From Phallusia mammillata (taxonomy: Eukaryota; Chordata; Ascidiacea; Phlebobranchia; Ascidiidae): a DNA stretch of 64,000 nucleotides. This document shows positions 36,101 to 48,000 of the stretch, piece by piece (the stretch's first letter is position 1; the number at the start of each line of letters is the position of its first letter). Below the pieces are notes generated by a model, which saw nothing but the letters and a program-made list of their open reading frames with translations, was not told the origin of the DNA and did no database searches. The stretch lies in contig QLIY01000441.1 in the NCBI GenBank assembly GCA_003260075.1, positions 5,173 to 69,172 on the forward strand, read 5' to 3'. The position numbers and the translations under genes were made by a program.

Positions 36101-38466
36101 TTGCATTCAAACTGGTCAGAAGAACAAGAACATGCGATTTCATCACTCCAATCTCCACAATCATTATAGGGGGGGGGGCCATAATTTGTCGATGCAACCA
36201 TATCTGTATGTGCAGTTCCTTGTTTTATGGCAGTTGCATTCAAACTGGTCAGGAGAACAAGAACATGCGATTTCATCACTCCAATCTCCACAATCATTAT
36301 ATCCATTACAAAGTTTGTCATTGTCGACGATACGAAGACTATAAGGCTTTAGACAGTTTTTTGTTTTGTAACAATTGCATTCAAACTTGTCAGCAGGATA
36401 AGTGCAATTGACTTCATCACTCCAATCTCCACAATCGTCTAAACCGTTGCATTGTTTGACTTTTTTTAGGCAACCGCCGCTATATCTACAGTTCTTCGTT
36501 CTGTAACAACGGCATTCAAACATATCAGTTGGACAGGTGCAATTAATTTCATCACTTCCATCTAAACAGTCTATTCTTCCATTACAGCGTCGGTTTTTAC
36601 TAATACATCCATCGCGAGTTGAGCAATTCTTGGTTTTGTGGCAATCACATTCAAACTTATGAGCTGGGCAAGTGCAGTTAACTTCATCAGGGGGGGGGGC
36701 TCTTCCATTACAGTGTCGTTGTTTACTAATACATCCATCGCGAGTTGTGCAATTCTTGGTTTTGTGACAATCACATTCAAACTTATGAGCTGGGCAAGTG
36801 CAGTTAACTTCATCACCCCCATCTTTACAGTCATCGCTGCCATCACATAGCCAGCGTTTTCTGATACAACCCCAACCAGTTTTGCAGTTTTTTCTTTTAT
36901 AGCAATCGCATTCAAAGTAACCAGCTGGGCAATTGCAATCAACTTCATCACCCCAATCTCCACAACTATTATATCCATCACATTGGCGCCTTTTGTCTAT
37001 GCAACCATTGCCAAATCTACAAGTTTTCGTTTTAAAACAATTACATTCAAACATGTGTGTCGGACAAATGCAATTAAATTCATCACTGCCATCTAAGCAA
37101 TGTATTGTTCCATCACATTCGTCATAGTCCGGCAAACATCCATATATTCCCTTGCATGTAGTGTTGAAGCAGTCACACTGAAACCTGCCTTCACAACAAA
37201 CATTACTCAATTCGTCACTTCCATCGCCACAATCGTTGGCAAAATTATTCAAATCCGACGCTGGTATGCAACCTGGTTTGTCCCCACACCGCCCAAATTT
37301 GTGACAAGCACATTCGAACATCGAGGGAGGACAGGTGCAGTTGGGGCCAAGGTAAGGTTTCTTGCATATAGAGAGATTTCCTGGTTCTGTCAGACAGATT
37401 GCAAAACCATGTTAGAGATTTAATTAAGTTAAATATATAAGTTATTTAAGTGCTTGTGCTAACGTATAAGTTTTTTTAGTGGTATAACTGCTTGGCCTAA
37501 CATACATTTTTTTTGGTAAGAAGTTCGCAGTTCCATTTTGGGGGCATGGTTATAGATAGTCGGATGATTAGAACTGATCAGTGTTGTAGATGGTCGAAAT
37601 TGTTGATATTTACAGGTAATTTTTTTTTGGGTTTGCTGTTGTGTTTTTTTTTAGTGAAATTTTGCATTGGTCGCAAACGTTAGGTGGGGGGGGGGGAATA
37701 GATAGTCGGATGATTAGAACTGATCAGTGTTGAAGATGGTCGAAATTGTTGATATTTACAGGTAATTTTTTTTTTGGTTTGCTATTGTGTTTTTTTTTAG
37801 TGAAATTTTGCATTGGTCGCAAACGTTAGGTGGTAACCGGTAACATACCGATATTGCCAACAGAGCAACTTTCCAAGATGGGAGACATACAAAATGTATA
37901 TTTGCTTTATTCCATTGGTCCAGTGTTTCTCTCACCTATGAGTCTTGACCCAACATTGGGTCGCCTGTTTCGTGACAACAAAAACATATACTTTTTGACT
38001 TCGTTTCGTAGGGTTATTTTTTATTTCCCAAGGTTTTAATTGTTGCCCTATAATAATTTCATCACAACTTGACGTGATTGTGATTAATTCTGTTTGTTAC
38101 TTATTATAAGTTATGTGGTAGCTCACTGTTGAGCGTTGTCTGGCTGATCATGTTTTGAACAAGTTTTGGCTAAATCGAAATGTTTAGTCGAAAAAGCGAA
38201 TATATTTGTTTGATTTTTGAAACCGGCGTGGTAATTTTCGAAAAGCCTTCGTGATTCACAAACAAATAACAACCAAAATGGTAAGAATGCTTGCCCAAGG
38301 TTAAAAAAAAGATTGAGACAGCTGCTTCAGACTATTGTTATTTAAATTGAAAAAAACAGTCAGACATACTTGTATAAGGTCGAGGAGCGAGACTAAGATC
38401 TTCTTTCGGACACTCACCACCATTGACGCATCCGACGAAAAAAAGGAGAAACAGAATCCAAAGCAT
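33155..38466 (-). CDS. Multi-LDLa-repeat rhodopsin-like GPCR
   Basis: Exon 1 (38466-38370) encodes a signal peptide (MLWILFLLFFVGCVNG). One long exon (37386-33155) follows; the phase-1 junction joins them in frame. The ectodomain is a chain of at least ten LDLa-type modules with the repeat pattern CNG..DC.DGSDE..C.CPA and a C.CxKTKNC opening. There is a further cysteine-rich stretch and three more LDLa modules next to the membrane. The 7TM core has GNLFVFI (TM1), CSDFLMGIYLL (TM2), SFRLLSV where DRY is usual, CCWIPVC (TM6) and NSALNPLLYS (TM7), closest to the relaxin-receptor/LGR and molluscan GRL101 type. No leucine-rich repeats are present. Three 10-11-G joins interrupt the exon by repeating 110-120 coding bases each; without them one frame runs through. 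Ligand unknown. Confidence 0.87.
35114..35347. repeat. Coding duplication in the GPCR exon, 11-G block
   Basis: Copies at 35114-35224 and 35237-35347 flank G at 35225-35235. Both encode the same ectodomain segment with two single-base differences. The intact downstream copy shows one genuine G at the breakpoint, leaving exactly 10 added. Confidence 0.85.
36049..36300. repeat. Coding duplication in the GPCR exon, 10-G block
   Basis: Copies at 36049-36168 and 36181-36300 flank G at 36169-36178 and cover one LDLa module (GCIDKL region). They differ by a handful of substitutions. Confidence 0.85.
36571..36815. repeat. Coding duplication in the GPCR exon, 10-G block
   Basis: Copies at about 36571-36689 and 36700-36815 flank G at 36690-36699. 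Each encodes the same CISK..RCNGR LDLa module. They might be neighbouring true repeats, but the G block and near identity favour overlap. Confidence 0.75.
37551..37832. repeat. Intron duplication split by an 11-G block
   Basis: Copies at 37551-37685 and 37698-37832 flank G at 37686-37696, inside the GPCR intron. Confidence 0.8.
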
Positions 38467-39199
38467 TTTTCGACCTTTAAGTTATGTATAACTGTTCGTT
38501 GGTTTTTGCAGTATAAGCGACAACGTAGCTTCTGTGTAAACAAATTGCACTTATACGTTGGAATCTCTTATTGGATACCTATATTCCTTAAGATAAAATG
38601 TATACACTAAACGAGCATATCACCCTGGTTTATTGTTCGACTTAAAAATTATACAAAACAAATGTAACAAACAAATACTTAAATTAAATCATGTGATAAC
38701 AGGCACAGTCATACATCGTATTAGATTTCAATTTTAATTGAGATTAACGAAATTGCACATGTTCGACTGCAAACGTAACTGAATGATTTTCTTCACTATT
38801 CTAGCTAAACTGGAATAAGACTTACTTCAATTAGCCTAGTAATGTAAACAATAACTTTGCCACAACTAGGACCCGTCTGATGCGAAGAAAAACCTGTAGT
38901 CATTGCACGCGTCTATATCCTGTGCATGTTCAGTGTTGGTAAGTATTGGAAGCTTAAACGTGATTTACATACGACGTCATCTCTGGCAATGGTTTGTCAC
39001 AGTCAGCGCGAAAAACACACTTCTTGGTTTTATTTTAGTGTAAATTTGTACCTTTACATAAGGTCTATTTTTTTATTAGTGACACTCCTCGACACCCATA
39101 TATTTCCAATCGTTTACCTAAACCTAAAAGTACGTAGGGTTACCAAAACGACTTAAACTTTGCTGCTTGATTATTGTTTTACTGCTATTGTGTCACTAT

Positions 39200-39365
39200 G
39201 TCTTGGGTTGACTTGAGTTTATTTCGCCGGGCAAAATCGTAGCAGCACAACTGCGCTAAAATATTCACCAAACCAGAAATAGCTGTGCAACGTTAAGAGG
39301 ATAAAAAGCGCGACAAAGTTAAGGGCACAATTGGTGGCTACATGAACGCGCTGCAACTACAAGGT
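39200..39365. repeat. Dispersed repeat family, copy
   Basis: GAGTTTATTTCGCCGGGCAAA start, CACCAAACCAGAAATAGCTG, GGGCACAATTGGTGGCT and AACGCGCTGCA blocks, in the same order as at 18300 and 57415. Confidence 0.6.
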
Positions 39366-40109
39366 TTTTTCTTCTTTTAGTAAGCGAAATAACTCTAATT
39401 CACACAATAGACGTTCTTAACAGCTACAAATAACATCTGGCATTGTCAGATATAATTTAAAACAGCCTTCAACAAGCAGGAGCCAGATTTCTGCAGCTAT
39501 ATTTAAAACACAAACTCGTTGATGTTTCTCAAGCAGCACAATGTAAAGTAGCTAATTTCGTGGCTGTGTGGTTATAAATTTGCTGCGGCCCCTCAACCTC
39601 AAGTAAACCTAATTATAATGCTCGAAAACACAAATCCCGGAAATGAATTGAGCGAGTCTTGCCAAGGCGCTTAATTAACTTGCTACTGATGCCATGACGT
39701 TGTCCACGGTCTGTGTGCATTATAGCAGTGTACACCAAATCGGCTTATTTTGCCTGGAGGAACGCTACGATATGTAAGCGAGTTTATTTGCCGCAGGCAA
39801 AAAGTGCAGATTAGCCGTGTTTCGTTTTTTTGTTGCTTAGGCCATGGTTGCCAAACACGATAATATTTTAAAACTTACAATAATTGACGCGTTTTAGATA
39901 TGGCGCAGTTTAAACGATTGCGTGATACCTTGTGAAGCAGAAAAGCAATGTTTTCACGCTTTAAATTTGTTTTCGCTAAAGATTGGGTTTCGAACGAATT
40001 GCAACAAATTATTCGGCCCAAAATGAATCTTTGTAAACATGGTCGATTCAACCGAATAAATTTGGCCAACCGTTAATCGGTACGTCTCGAGTTTTAATCT
40101 ATTTCATCC

Positions 40110-41198
40110 GGTGGCCAAACCGACACCTGCGTTTCGAAAATTCTCCTTGTTTTCATATGACAGAACCTAGATTAAAGTTTGACTTTATCTATCGTTTAAT
40201 TTTTTCTAGCTGTTATAATGTCCTTTGTCCATCGCGCAGTGGAAATTTCGTTGGGATAATTATATTCTGCATAGTTACGCCACAAAGCATTTATATATCA
40301 TTGCAATGGTCATAATATAACTTAAATCAAGTTCAATAAAATTTGTATTTTACACTTGGTTCTATCACAGGTCAGGATCGAAATAAGAAAACAGAAATAA
40401 GTATGCTGACATTATAACTTTGTTCGCTTGTTTTAACAAGCAATTATCAGAAAATAAATTCGCAAAATTAGATATTACTATGCTTTCGTACCTTTAGCAT
40501 TTCCATACATGGGATGCTTCTAAGCCATGGGAATACAAGGGCCAAAATGACTAAATATAACACAACGTTTGCAGAGTTGCATCAGGAAGTAAAGTGTCAC
40601 ACTTGCGAATAACATTTAATGTAGACAAGTTCAACTTAGTAAAGTAAAGGGGGGGGGGGTGGTCAAACCGACACCTGCGTTTCTAAAATTCTCCTTGTTT
40701 TTATATGACAGAACCTAGATTAAAGTTTGACTTTATCTATCGTTCAAGTTTTTCTAGCTGTTATATTGTCCTTTGTCCATACCGCGCAGTGGAAATTTCG
40801 TTGGGATAATTATATTCTGCATAGTTACGTAACAAAGCATTTATATATCATTGCAATGGTCATAATATAACTTATATCAAGTTCAATAAAATTTGTATTT
40901 TACACTTGGTCCTATTACAGGTAAGGGTCGAAACAAGAAAACAGAAATAAGTATGCTGACATTATAACTTTGTTCGTTTGTTTTAACACGCAATTATCAG
41001 AAAACAAATTCGCAAAATTAGATATTACTATGCTTTCGTACCTTAAGCATTTCCATACATGGAATGCTTCTAAGCCATGAGAATACAAGGGTCAAAATGA
41101 CTAAATATAACACAACGTTTGAAGAGTTGCATCAGGAAGTAAAGTGCAAACTTGCGAATAACATTTAATGTAGACAAGTTCAACTTAGTAAAGTAAAA
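40110..41198. repeat. Largest duplication (about 540 bp) with an 11-G block
   Basis: Copies at about 40110-40648 and 40660-41198 flank G at 40649-40659. Roughly 4-5 percent of positions differ, with short indels (for example near 40600 and 40780). Neither copy contains an exon. Confidence 0.85.
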
Positions 41199-41462
41199 TA
41201 AAAACACTTGTGCACAGATTTTAACTACCATCATTGAATTATTTACTACAGAAAAAGCAGCTGAGTTGACTCGTTTTGTTTCTAATTTCAATACTTTTGC
41301 TTCTAAAGACGATTCATATATTCTTTGATATTTTTTTTGTTATCTTTACTAATTTTTTTCCCAATATCCTGTTTATGTGTTTAGTAGGCTATTAACGTCC
41401 CGAGACTCAGAAAAAGAGATACGTGTCACAATATTTTGGTATGACGTATTTAAAAGTTCAAT

Positions 41463-41745
41463 TAGTTTACGAAGTTGGCCCGGGAAATTGTTATAAACCT
41501 AAAAAAATGGCGATTTGTTTCTAGTTTAACTTTCCCATACAACCTAATTTTACCGAAAGATAACGATTGTATTAAAAACTAAAAATCATCCAAAAACCGG
41601 GGGGGGGGCAAGTTTACGAAGTTGGCCCGGGAAATTGTTATAAACCTAAAATAATGGCGATTTGTTTCTAGTTTAACTTTCCCATACAACCTAATTCTAC
41701 CGAAAGATAACGATTGTATTAAAAACTAAAAATCATCCAAAAACC
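41463..41745. repeat. Duplication split by a 10-G block
   Basis: Copies at 41463-41598 and 41609-41745 flank G at 41599-41608. They are nearly identical. Confidence 0.85.
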
Positions 41746-42153
41746 CAAATAGACTTTACCACAAAATCCGAAAGGTGTCGCCCTGGAGGAGTGAAGACCC
41801 AAAAGGATGGTCCAAAAGTTTTACTTTCTTTGGCAAAATCGTGTTTCAGGTTTTGAGCCAAAAATTTAATAAATCCCGGCGCCTTTTTCTTTCAGCCAAG
41901 GCGTCGCCAACCACCGGCTCGTTGATCACTTTCATGCGGCTCAGTTTATCAAATCACCAAATGTTTCGAAGTCGAAAAAAAATATTGCAATAAAATGTGC
42001 GAACCCGCTTCTAGTAGCTAGAATAAACTGCATCTATACCATGAAACGTAACCTTTGACTGAGGCAAACTGGAGACGCGCGGGTTAACATGAGAGTATCG
42101 TTTCAGTTTGCAGTTTATATGCGCTCGCAACAATTCCTGTTTGTTAATATTTT

Positions 42154-42558
42154 GCTTACAACACGCATTAAACAAATTCAGCGTCTGTTTAGTGGTACGT
42201 GGGGACCTTCATTTTCTGTTACAGCTGATGAGACCGGGTAAGTATATGTGTATATGCAAGGAACAAACTAATGAAATAAGTCGAAAGGGTTGAGACCAAA
42301 AGTGATATTTCATTTCATTTCAAACTACAAAACGGCTTTGTGGCTGGGGGGGGGGCTTGCTTACAACACGCATTAAACAAAATCAGCGTCTGTTTAATGG
42401 TACGTGGGGAGCTTCATTTTCTGTTACAGCTGATGAGACCGAGTAAGCACATGTGTATATGCAAGGAACAAACTAATGACAAAAAGTCGAAAGGGTTGAG
42501 AGCAAAAGTGGTATTTCATTTCATTTCATTTCAAACTACAAAACGGCTTTGTGGCTCC
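42154..42558. repeat. Duplication split by a 10-G block
   Basis: Copies at 42154-42345 and 42356-42558 flank G at 42346-42355. They differ by substitutions and a 5-base CATTT tandem unit. Confidence 0.85.
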
Positions 42559-42789
42559 CTGCTTTTTTCGTGTGAAATTAATCCGAAGGATCTGAGTGGT
42601 AAAGGCTGGCGACCCCCTGTTCTAGCCGTTTGGAATAGAAGGGTACGATGTAATTACTTCGCCCCATCTACCACCTCAAATAGCATTATAGTTGTATAAA
42701 AGGGATTTTTATCACTTACTTTAAGCATTTGCGTCCCTACTAACCAACGAAAGCAATCTGTCCATCCCTTTCAGTCGTATCATTAACCG

Positions 42790-43000
42790 ACAAACGTAAT
42801 TATATGCACCTGGTCGCACAACTGAATACGTTTATTCGGCCCACACAACATGAGGGTAACTACCTTTGTCTTGACTGTTGCTAGAACAGGGGGGGGGGGG
42901 ACAAACGTAATTATAGGCACCTGATCGCACAACTGAATACGTTTATTCGGACCACACAACATGAGGGTAACTACCTTTGTCTTGACTGTTGCTAGAACAT
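42790..43000. repeat. Duplication split by a 12-G block
   Basis: Copies at 42790-42888 and 42901-43000 flank G at 42889-42900, with three or four substitutions. Confidence 0.85.
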
Positions 43001-43095
43001 GAAATATTTTAAATATGTTTAGATGGACATCCATAACTGAGATCAGCTTTGAAGCATTCATGCAGAACAGCGATCACGACATTAAAAAAATATAA

Positions 43096-43491
43096 TTGCC
43101 TTTTAGCGCAACAAAAAAAGCTATGAAGATTTATTCATATACGCAGCAATCCCTACAGAAACAAGCTTAAGTGCCTTTGCTTTCTATCATTGTGAAAACG
43201 TAAGGGGGTGGCTTTATCGAGAATGTATTTTTGGTGGAGTAACCGGGAGAGTTGTGTTTTAGTGACGTATTTTGTCGCACGCCATTGAGGGGGGGGGGTT
43301 GCCTTTTAGCGCAACAAAAAAAGCTATGAAAAATGTATTCATATACGCAGCAATCCCTACAGAAACAATCTTACGTGCCTTTGATCTCTATCTTTGCGAA
43401 AACGCAAGGGTTTAATGTTTATCGTGAATGTATTTTTGGTGGAGAAACCGGGAGAGTTGTGTTTTAGTGACGTATTTTGTCGCACGCCATT
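43096..43491. repeat. Duplication split by a 10-G block
   Basis: Copies at 43096-43288 and 43299-43491 flank G at 43289-43298, with about ten differences. Confidence 0.85.
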
Positions 43492-44115
43492 GACTTTTCC
43501 TTTCACGTCTCTGCTACGCCTTTGTGAATCAACCGCCGTGAAAATTGTATTGACCGCGTCTTTTGAGTTCCTCTACTAGAAAACAAAGCAGACTAAACAT
43601 TTGACATACGAGTATGTTTTATTTCTGCTCAGCAGTTCTGATGCATTAAAGAACTATGTGTGTGTTTTGTAGTAACTTTGTTACTTATGCAGACTAGTAG
43701 GTAACAGTTTGGTTCTAATGTGTAGAAACCTTGAAACAGACAACCGGTTGTGACTACTTATTTATTTTGGGTAGTATATCGTTTTCCTTGATTGAGCTAC
43801 CACTACAATTTGTCCAATTTAGTTGAGTTCCAGAGGACAGAAATCTCTGTCTTGCTTCAGAACCTCATGTGGGGCAAGAACATGATAATAATTCCGAGCA
43901 GAGATTAGGCGTATTTATATTCGGCAAAACAAATCACTTCACATTTGTGAAATCGTAGTTGTGTTTCCCATGTAAACAGCCTAAAAACAGTGAAATACTT
44001 TGTTGAATACTGTAATATGAATTAATGGCGGCAAGAACAAAACAAAAGAGATCACTGAAAATTGAAAAAGGTTATCCTGATAAATCATCAATTTAATAGC
44101 AAAACCACCAGAAAC

Positions 44116-44432
44116 TAGTAATGCACCGAACCCGCCTAAAAAGGTTCGGACCGAAACCGAATATTCAGCCACAAGGTCGAACCTAAAATCCCCGTTTATA
44201 TGGATGTTTTCAACTGAACCTTGTGTCGTTGATGCGAGTGAAGTGAATTATGACAAATAAAAATCACTTTCACAATGCGGAAGCGCTACTAAAATTGTAA
44301 TATTTTGCAGACAACGTAGCNAAGAGAATTTTCAACTGAATTTTCAAAAAACTTCGGGCCGAAACCGAAACATCGAAAAACAGCGTATTCGGCCGAAATG
44401 TTTCGGCCAACCGAAACTTCGGTGCATCACTA
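44116..44432. mobile_element. hAT-like element with perfect 8-bp target duplication
   Basis: Ends TAGTAATGCACCGAA and TTCGGTGCATCACTA are inverted repeats. CCAGAAAC lies on both sides (44108-44115 and 44433-44440). About 317 bp including one ambiguous base at 44321. A partial relative starts near 27444 (AGTGATGCACCGAACCC). Confidence 0.9.
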
Positions 44433-44727
44433 CCAGAAACGCTTGTTTTTTTACGATTTGCGAAAATTTTAAAACTTAAATTAAATGAATGGCAAAGTTG
44501 TATTATATTTACTATATCGTATCGCATTGAGACTTTTTATCGTAAAAGTTCTTTTTTGTGTGACCTTGCTTGTTTCTGCGAGCAAAAAGCTCACAGATCG
44601 CCGGCAAGTTTTAACAAAAACAGCCGTGTACAGTTATGGACTATTGGCAGCCGCATTACCGATTGCATTTTTAACAACGGTGTCAAGTGTGCAATTGTTG
44701 GAAATTGCAGCAATTAAGAAATACATG

Positions 44728-44795
44728 AGTTGGGTTGTGTTTATTTTGCCGGGCAAAATCACAGCAGCACAATTGCGCTAAAATATTCAATATTT
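44728..44795. repeat. Dispersed repeat family, partial copy
   Basis: GTGTTTATTTTGCCGGGCAA followed by GCAGCACAATTGCGCTAAAA; this matches the left part of the copy at 39200. Confidence 0.5.
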
Positions 44796-45006
44796 AAGTC
44801 GGAACATAACGATTGAAGTTGAAAAAATAACGAAAAACAATTATTTATTTGAATGAGATCCTGATGATACTGTAAGGGCGAAGCATAAATACCTTAAATC
44901 CTAAGGACAAATGTGGGACAAGTGTTCCTTTTGCACCGGCGTGCCGGTCCTTTGGTACATCATTCTAAAGATATGCTTAATTTTTTGCAGACACACTGAA
45001 ACGGAA

Positions 45007-48000
45007 ATGAGTAGATTTTTGTTTTTTCGAATAAGATTTATTATGTTGGTTGTTCTATCTTTGACTTTCTTACGTTTTATTTGGACAACAAGCAACTCGA
45101 CCATCTCCAAAGATGTTTACAAAAAGAAAGCAGAAACACAGGTAGAGAGCCCTTGAACAATATATTTTTTCTGCTTGCCTTAAACTAAAAAATATAGCCC
45201 ATACGAATATAAGTAAACCACAGATAGTGGTCACTACTTTGACCTAAATGGTGCCATCACCAGATATCGGCGTAATAGCTACATTACGGAATTCTTCGTT
45301 GTGAATAATAGCGGTAATGTTTAGTTCCAAACTTCAAAATAACCTCGGTCGGATTGGACCCACAATGGTCAAGCAACTGTCTGTCAACCAAAGTGATGGC
45401 GGCTCAGTGTCACTACATCAATTTTGGCGAATTCGGTTAATTACATAATAGGTTTAATTGCATTGGATCCTGAATTTCGAACCCTAGCCCATCATATGTC
45501 ATAAAAATGTCAAGTTAAATGCTTAATCCAGATAATTGCATGGATAGAAAAAAAAGCAACAAACCGGACAGTTGATTTGCATGTGAAGATCGCACAGTTT
45601 AAATTTTTCACAAAAAACATAGCTGGATTGCTGGATTCCAGCCACAGATAAAAGTGTGCCATAATGAGTAGTTCTTAAAATCTTATTTTTTTAACAGACC
45701 GGTCTCGCAATTTCATCGAGCACTTGCGGTCCAAGCAAAATGTATTTATGAAACTAAATACAGTAGGTTATTGCGAAACAAAACCTGGAACAAAGAAAAA
45801 GCAATTTATTCCTTGTATTTACCAACAAAGTGGGGCCCATTTTTATCATTTCGTAAGATTACTTTGCGTGGAAATGACTCAATCGAACTCAATTTTTTAT
45901 GTCACAAACAAAATTAAAGCCAATACGGCCGATCTCTCGTCACCAGCTGCACTGATGAGACCTTATAGGCCGAAACAGTGTACACTGTCTGCAGCTTGAA
46001 ATTAAAACAATGATGTCAAATGGATAATGCGATTACCCAATTTCGTTCCCATAAAGTAGGGTTACCAGACGGCCGGAATGTTTGCCCACACAGATATGAT
46101 GACCCGCGTTTAAGCGCACTTTGGCCTGTTACTCCCAACAAACACTAATCGAGCAAAGTTAGCCTATTCGGCTCATGTCTAATTTCCAGGTGGACGGATA
46201 AATTCTTATTGCTCTTGGCCGAATGGTCTGGCGCGCCTGACCCACATACAGACATAAAAAAAATCTTAATCGGGATCCGTCCCCGGGAGTGTCCTGGGTT
46301 GGAACCCCGTGGAAAAAAAATCGTGTTGCAATAATTTGAGACCAGTTGTGTTTCTAGTTAGTGACCAAAACGACTTTACCCAAATGGTGTAGTGGTTATG
46401 CTTGCAAGAATATCGCAACTCAAATTGTAAAAAGAGACAATTTGCTGCTTTGGTTTCGGAAGGTGATTTAGATTTCCAAAAAATAACGTACGAAGCTATA
46501 CCTCTGTTAAAGAGGTCAGTAAGTAGCCGATTGTCAATGCGTATCTTTTTTTTGCGACAGGATATTATGAACTTATTCAGCAAACCTTTCAAAAATAATG
46601 TACAACTACCAAAATTGATTCAAAAAAAGAAAAAATGTGAAGCCGTTTCCAAGTTTGTGTATGTGAAGACTCATAAGACTGGTTCAACTACCATGACAGG
46701 AATACTGAACAAATTCGTAGAGAAACATAATCTGCTGAATGTAAGTAGAAGAAAAATATATTTCAGTATTTGCTCAACGTTTGGTTTGAATATGGGTAAA
46801 CATATTTATCAATTTTGAAGTTCACCACACGTATGTGTCCTGGATGGTATGTTGGAGGCTATCCTGGCCGCTTTAAGTGCAAGTTTATGGTACCAAAGGA
46901 GGCATCAATCAACATTCAACACCTCAGGTTTGATGCAAAAGAAATGAAAAGGTGTTTTCATCCCAATACAAGGTACAATCTGTGTAACTTACCCTTTAAA
47001 GCAATTAAATAAATAGAAACAGTGTTTTTGTTTGCAGATATTTTACAACAATTCGAAAGCCCTGGAATCAATTTCTTTCATCTTACCACTATTTTCTTGA
47101 CTGGGAAAAAAGCGGGTACAACTGTAGTGGCATGCCGAAGGTTTACATAATGAAGGATAAAAGAACAATGGCCACTTCTGAATTTCTTGCCAAGGCCGCG
47201 ATCCTTCTCAACTCGTCTGTTCCGTTTTACTTCCGGTAAAAATGTTTTTAAACTTACTCGTCATTTTCCTTTCGCTTTATTTGGGTGCAAATATCGCCCT
47301 TATCGTGTAAAACAGAACATGAAATAATACAAAGAAAAACTTTGCAAAAACTAACACCTTATCCTCTCGAACCCCAGCCACTTTCCTTAATACGGGTGGA
47401 TACTTTTTAGCGCCCACTCGACAGGTCTCATCAACGTTCACCCCAGTCGTGTTTATCAACAAGCGCCAACCTCACTCTCTTGTTAGCACCAGATACATAA
47501 GGTTTTCTATTACGGTTACCGTTCAGCCTTAATTACCGTCCACCAATTCTGACCTTTAAAACAGTTGTGTTTTGGGCTTCATAACGTTTTCACGCTGCGC
47601 AGCTGTTTACGGCTTGGTGGTTTTTTGGATGTTTTTGTGTCCCGTTGTTTACTTTGACCTAGCAAAATGAACTCCACTTAACTTACCTAGTATTTAAAGC
47701 ACTATGGTTTAGTACACTGCACACAAAAGTTGCTTTACTGATTGGCAAGACGGCTAAAACATCGCAAACTCCCCCAAAATAAGATCTTTGTGCAATACAA
47801 CCAAACTATCGTAAACATTACTGCTTGGCAGAAAGCAAAATGTACGTGGTCTCGTCAAAAAACGTAGCAGTTTTTTACCAAACAAATGTTCTAAACGGGT
47901 CGGCAATAATCGGTGTATCACCAGTAACAACTGTTAGACAAGAGTTGTGTGCATCGCATTACAAATGGCAAATCTCTGTTTTCAGATTTCAAAATTTTCA

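Larger units (their letters stand above)
38467..45006. other. Gene-poor region rich in poly-G duplications
   Basis: No supported exon lies between the GPCR start and the first sulfotransferase exon. The GPCR promoter should lie just above 38466. The region contains five G-block duplications, one dispersed repeat copy and one hAT-like element. An open frame at 44485-44781 predicts hydrophobic stretches but overlaps repeat sequence and has no recognisable domain. Sequence near 41860-42630 carries degenerate repeat motifs without clear ends. Confidence 0.5.

Noticed and set aside
36571..36815. Two genuine neighbouring LDLa modules
   Set aside because: Possible, but near identity and the exact 10-G block match the other overlap joins; kept as one module with reservation.
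3846..43298. CRISPR-like or other regularly spaced array formed by the G blocks
   Set aside because: Spacing is irregular, duplicated flanks differ at every site and the host is clearly an animal.
44485..44781. 98-codon plus-strand frame with hydrophobic stretches
   Set aside because: Its 3' part is a dispersed-repeat copy and it directly follows a hAT-like element. There is no family resemblance.
46402..46560. Upstream extension of sulfotransferase exon 2
   Set aside because: A good acceptor (polypyrimidine then CGACAG) precedes 46561 and joins exon 1 in phase. The upstream frame has no match to paralogue B.
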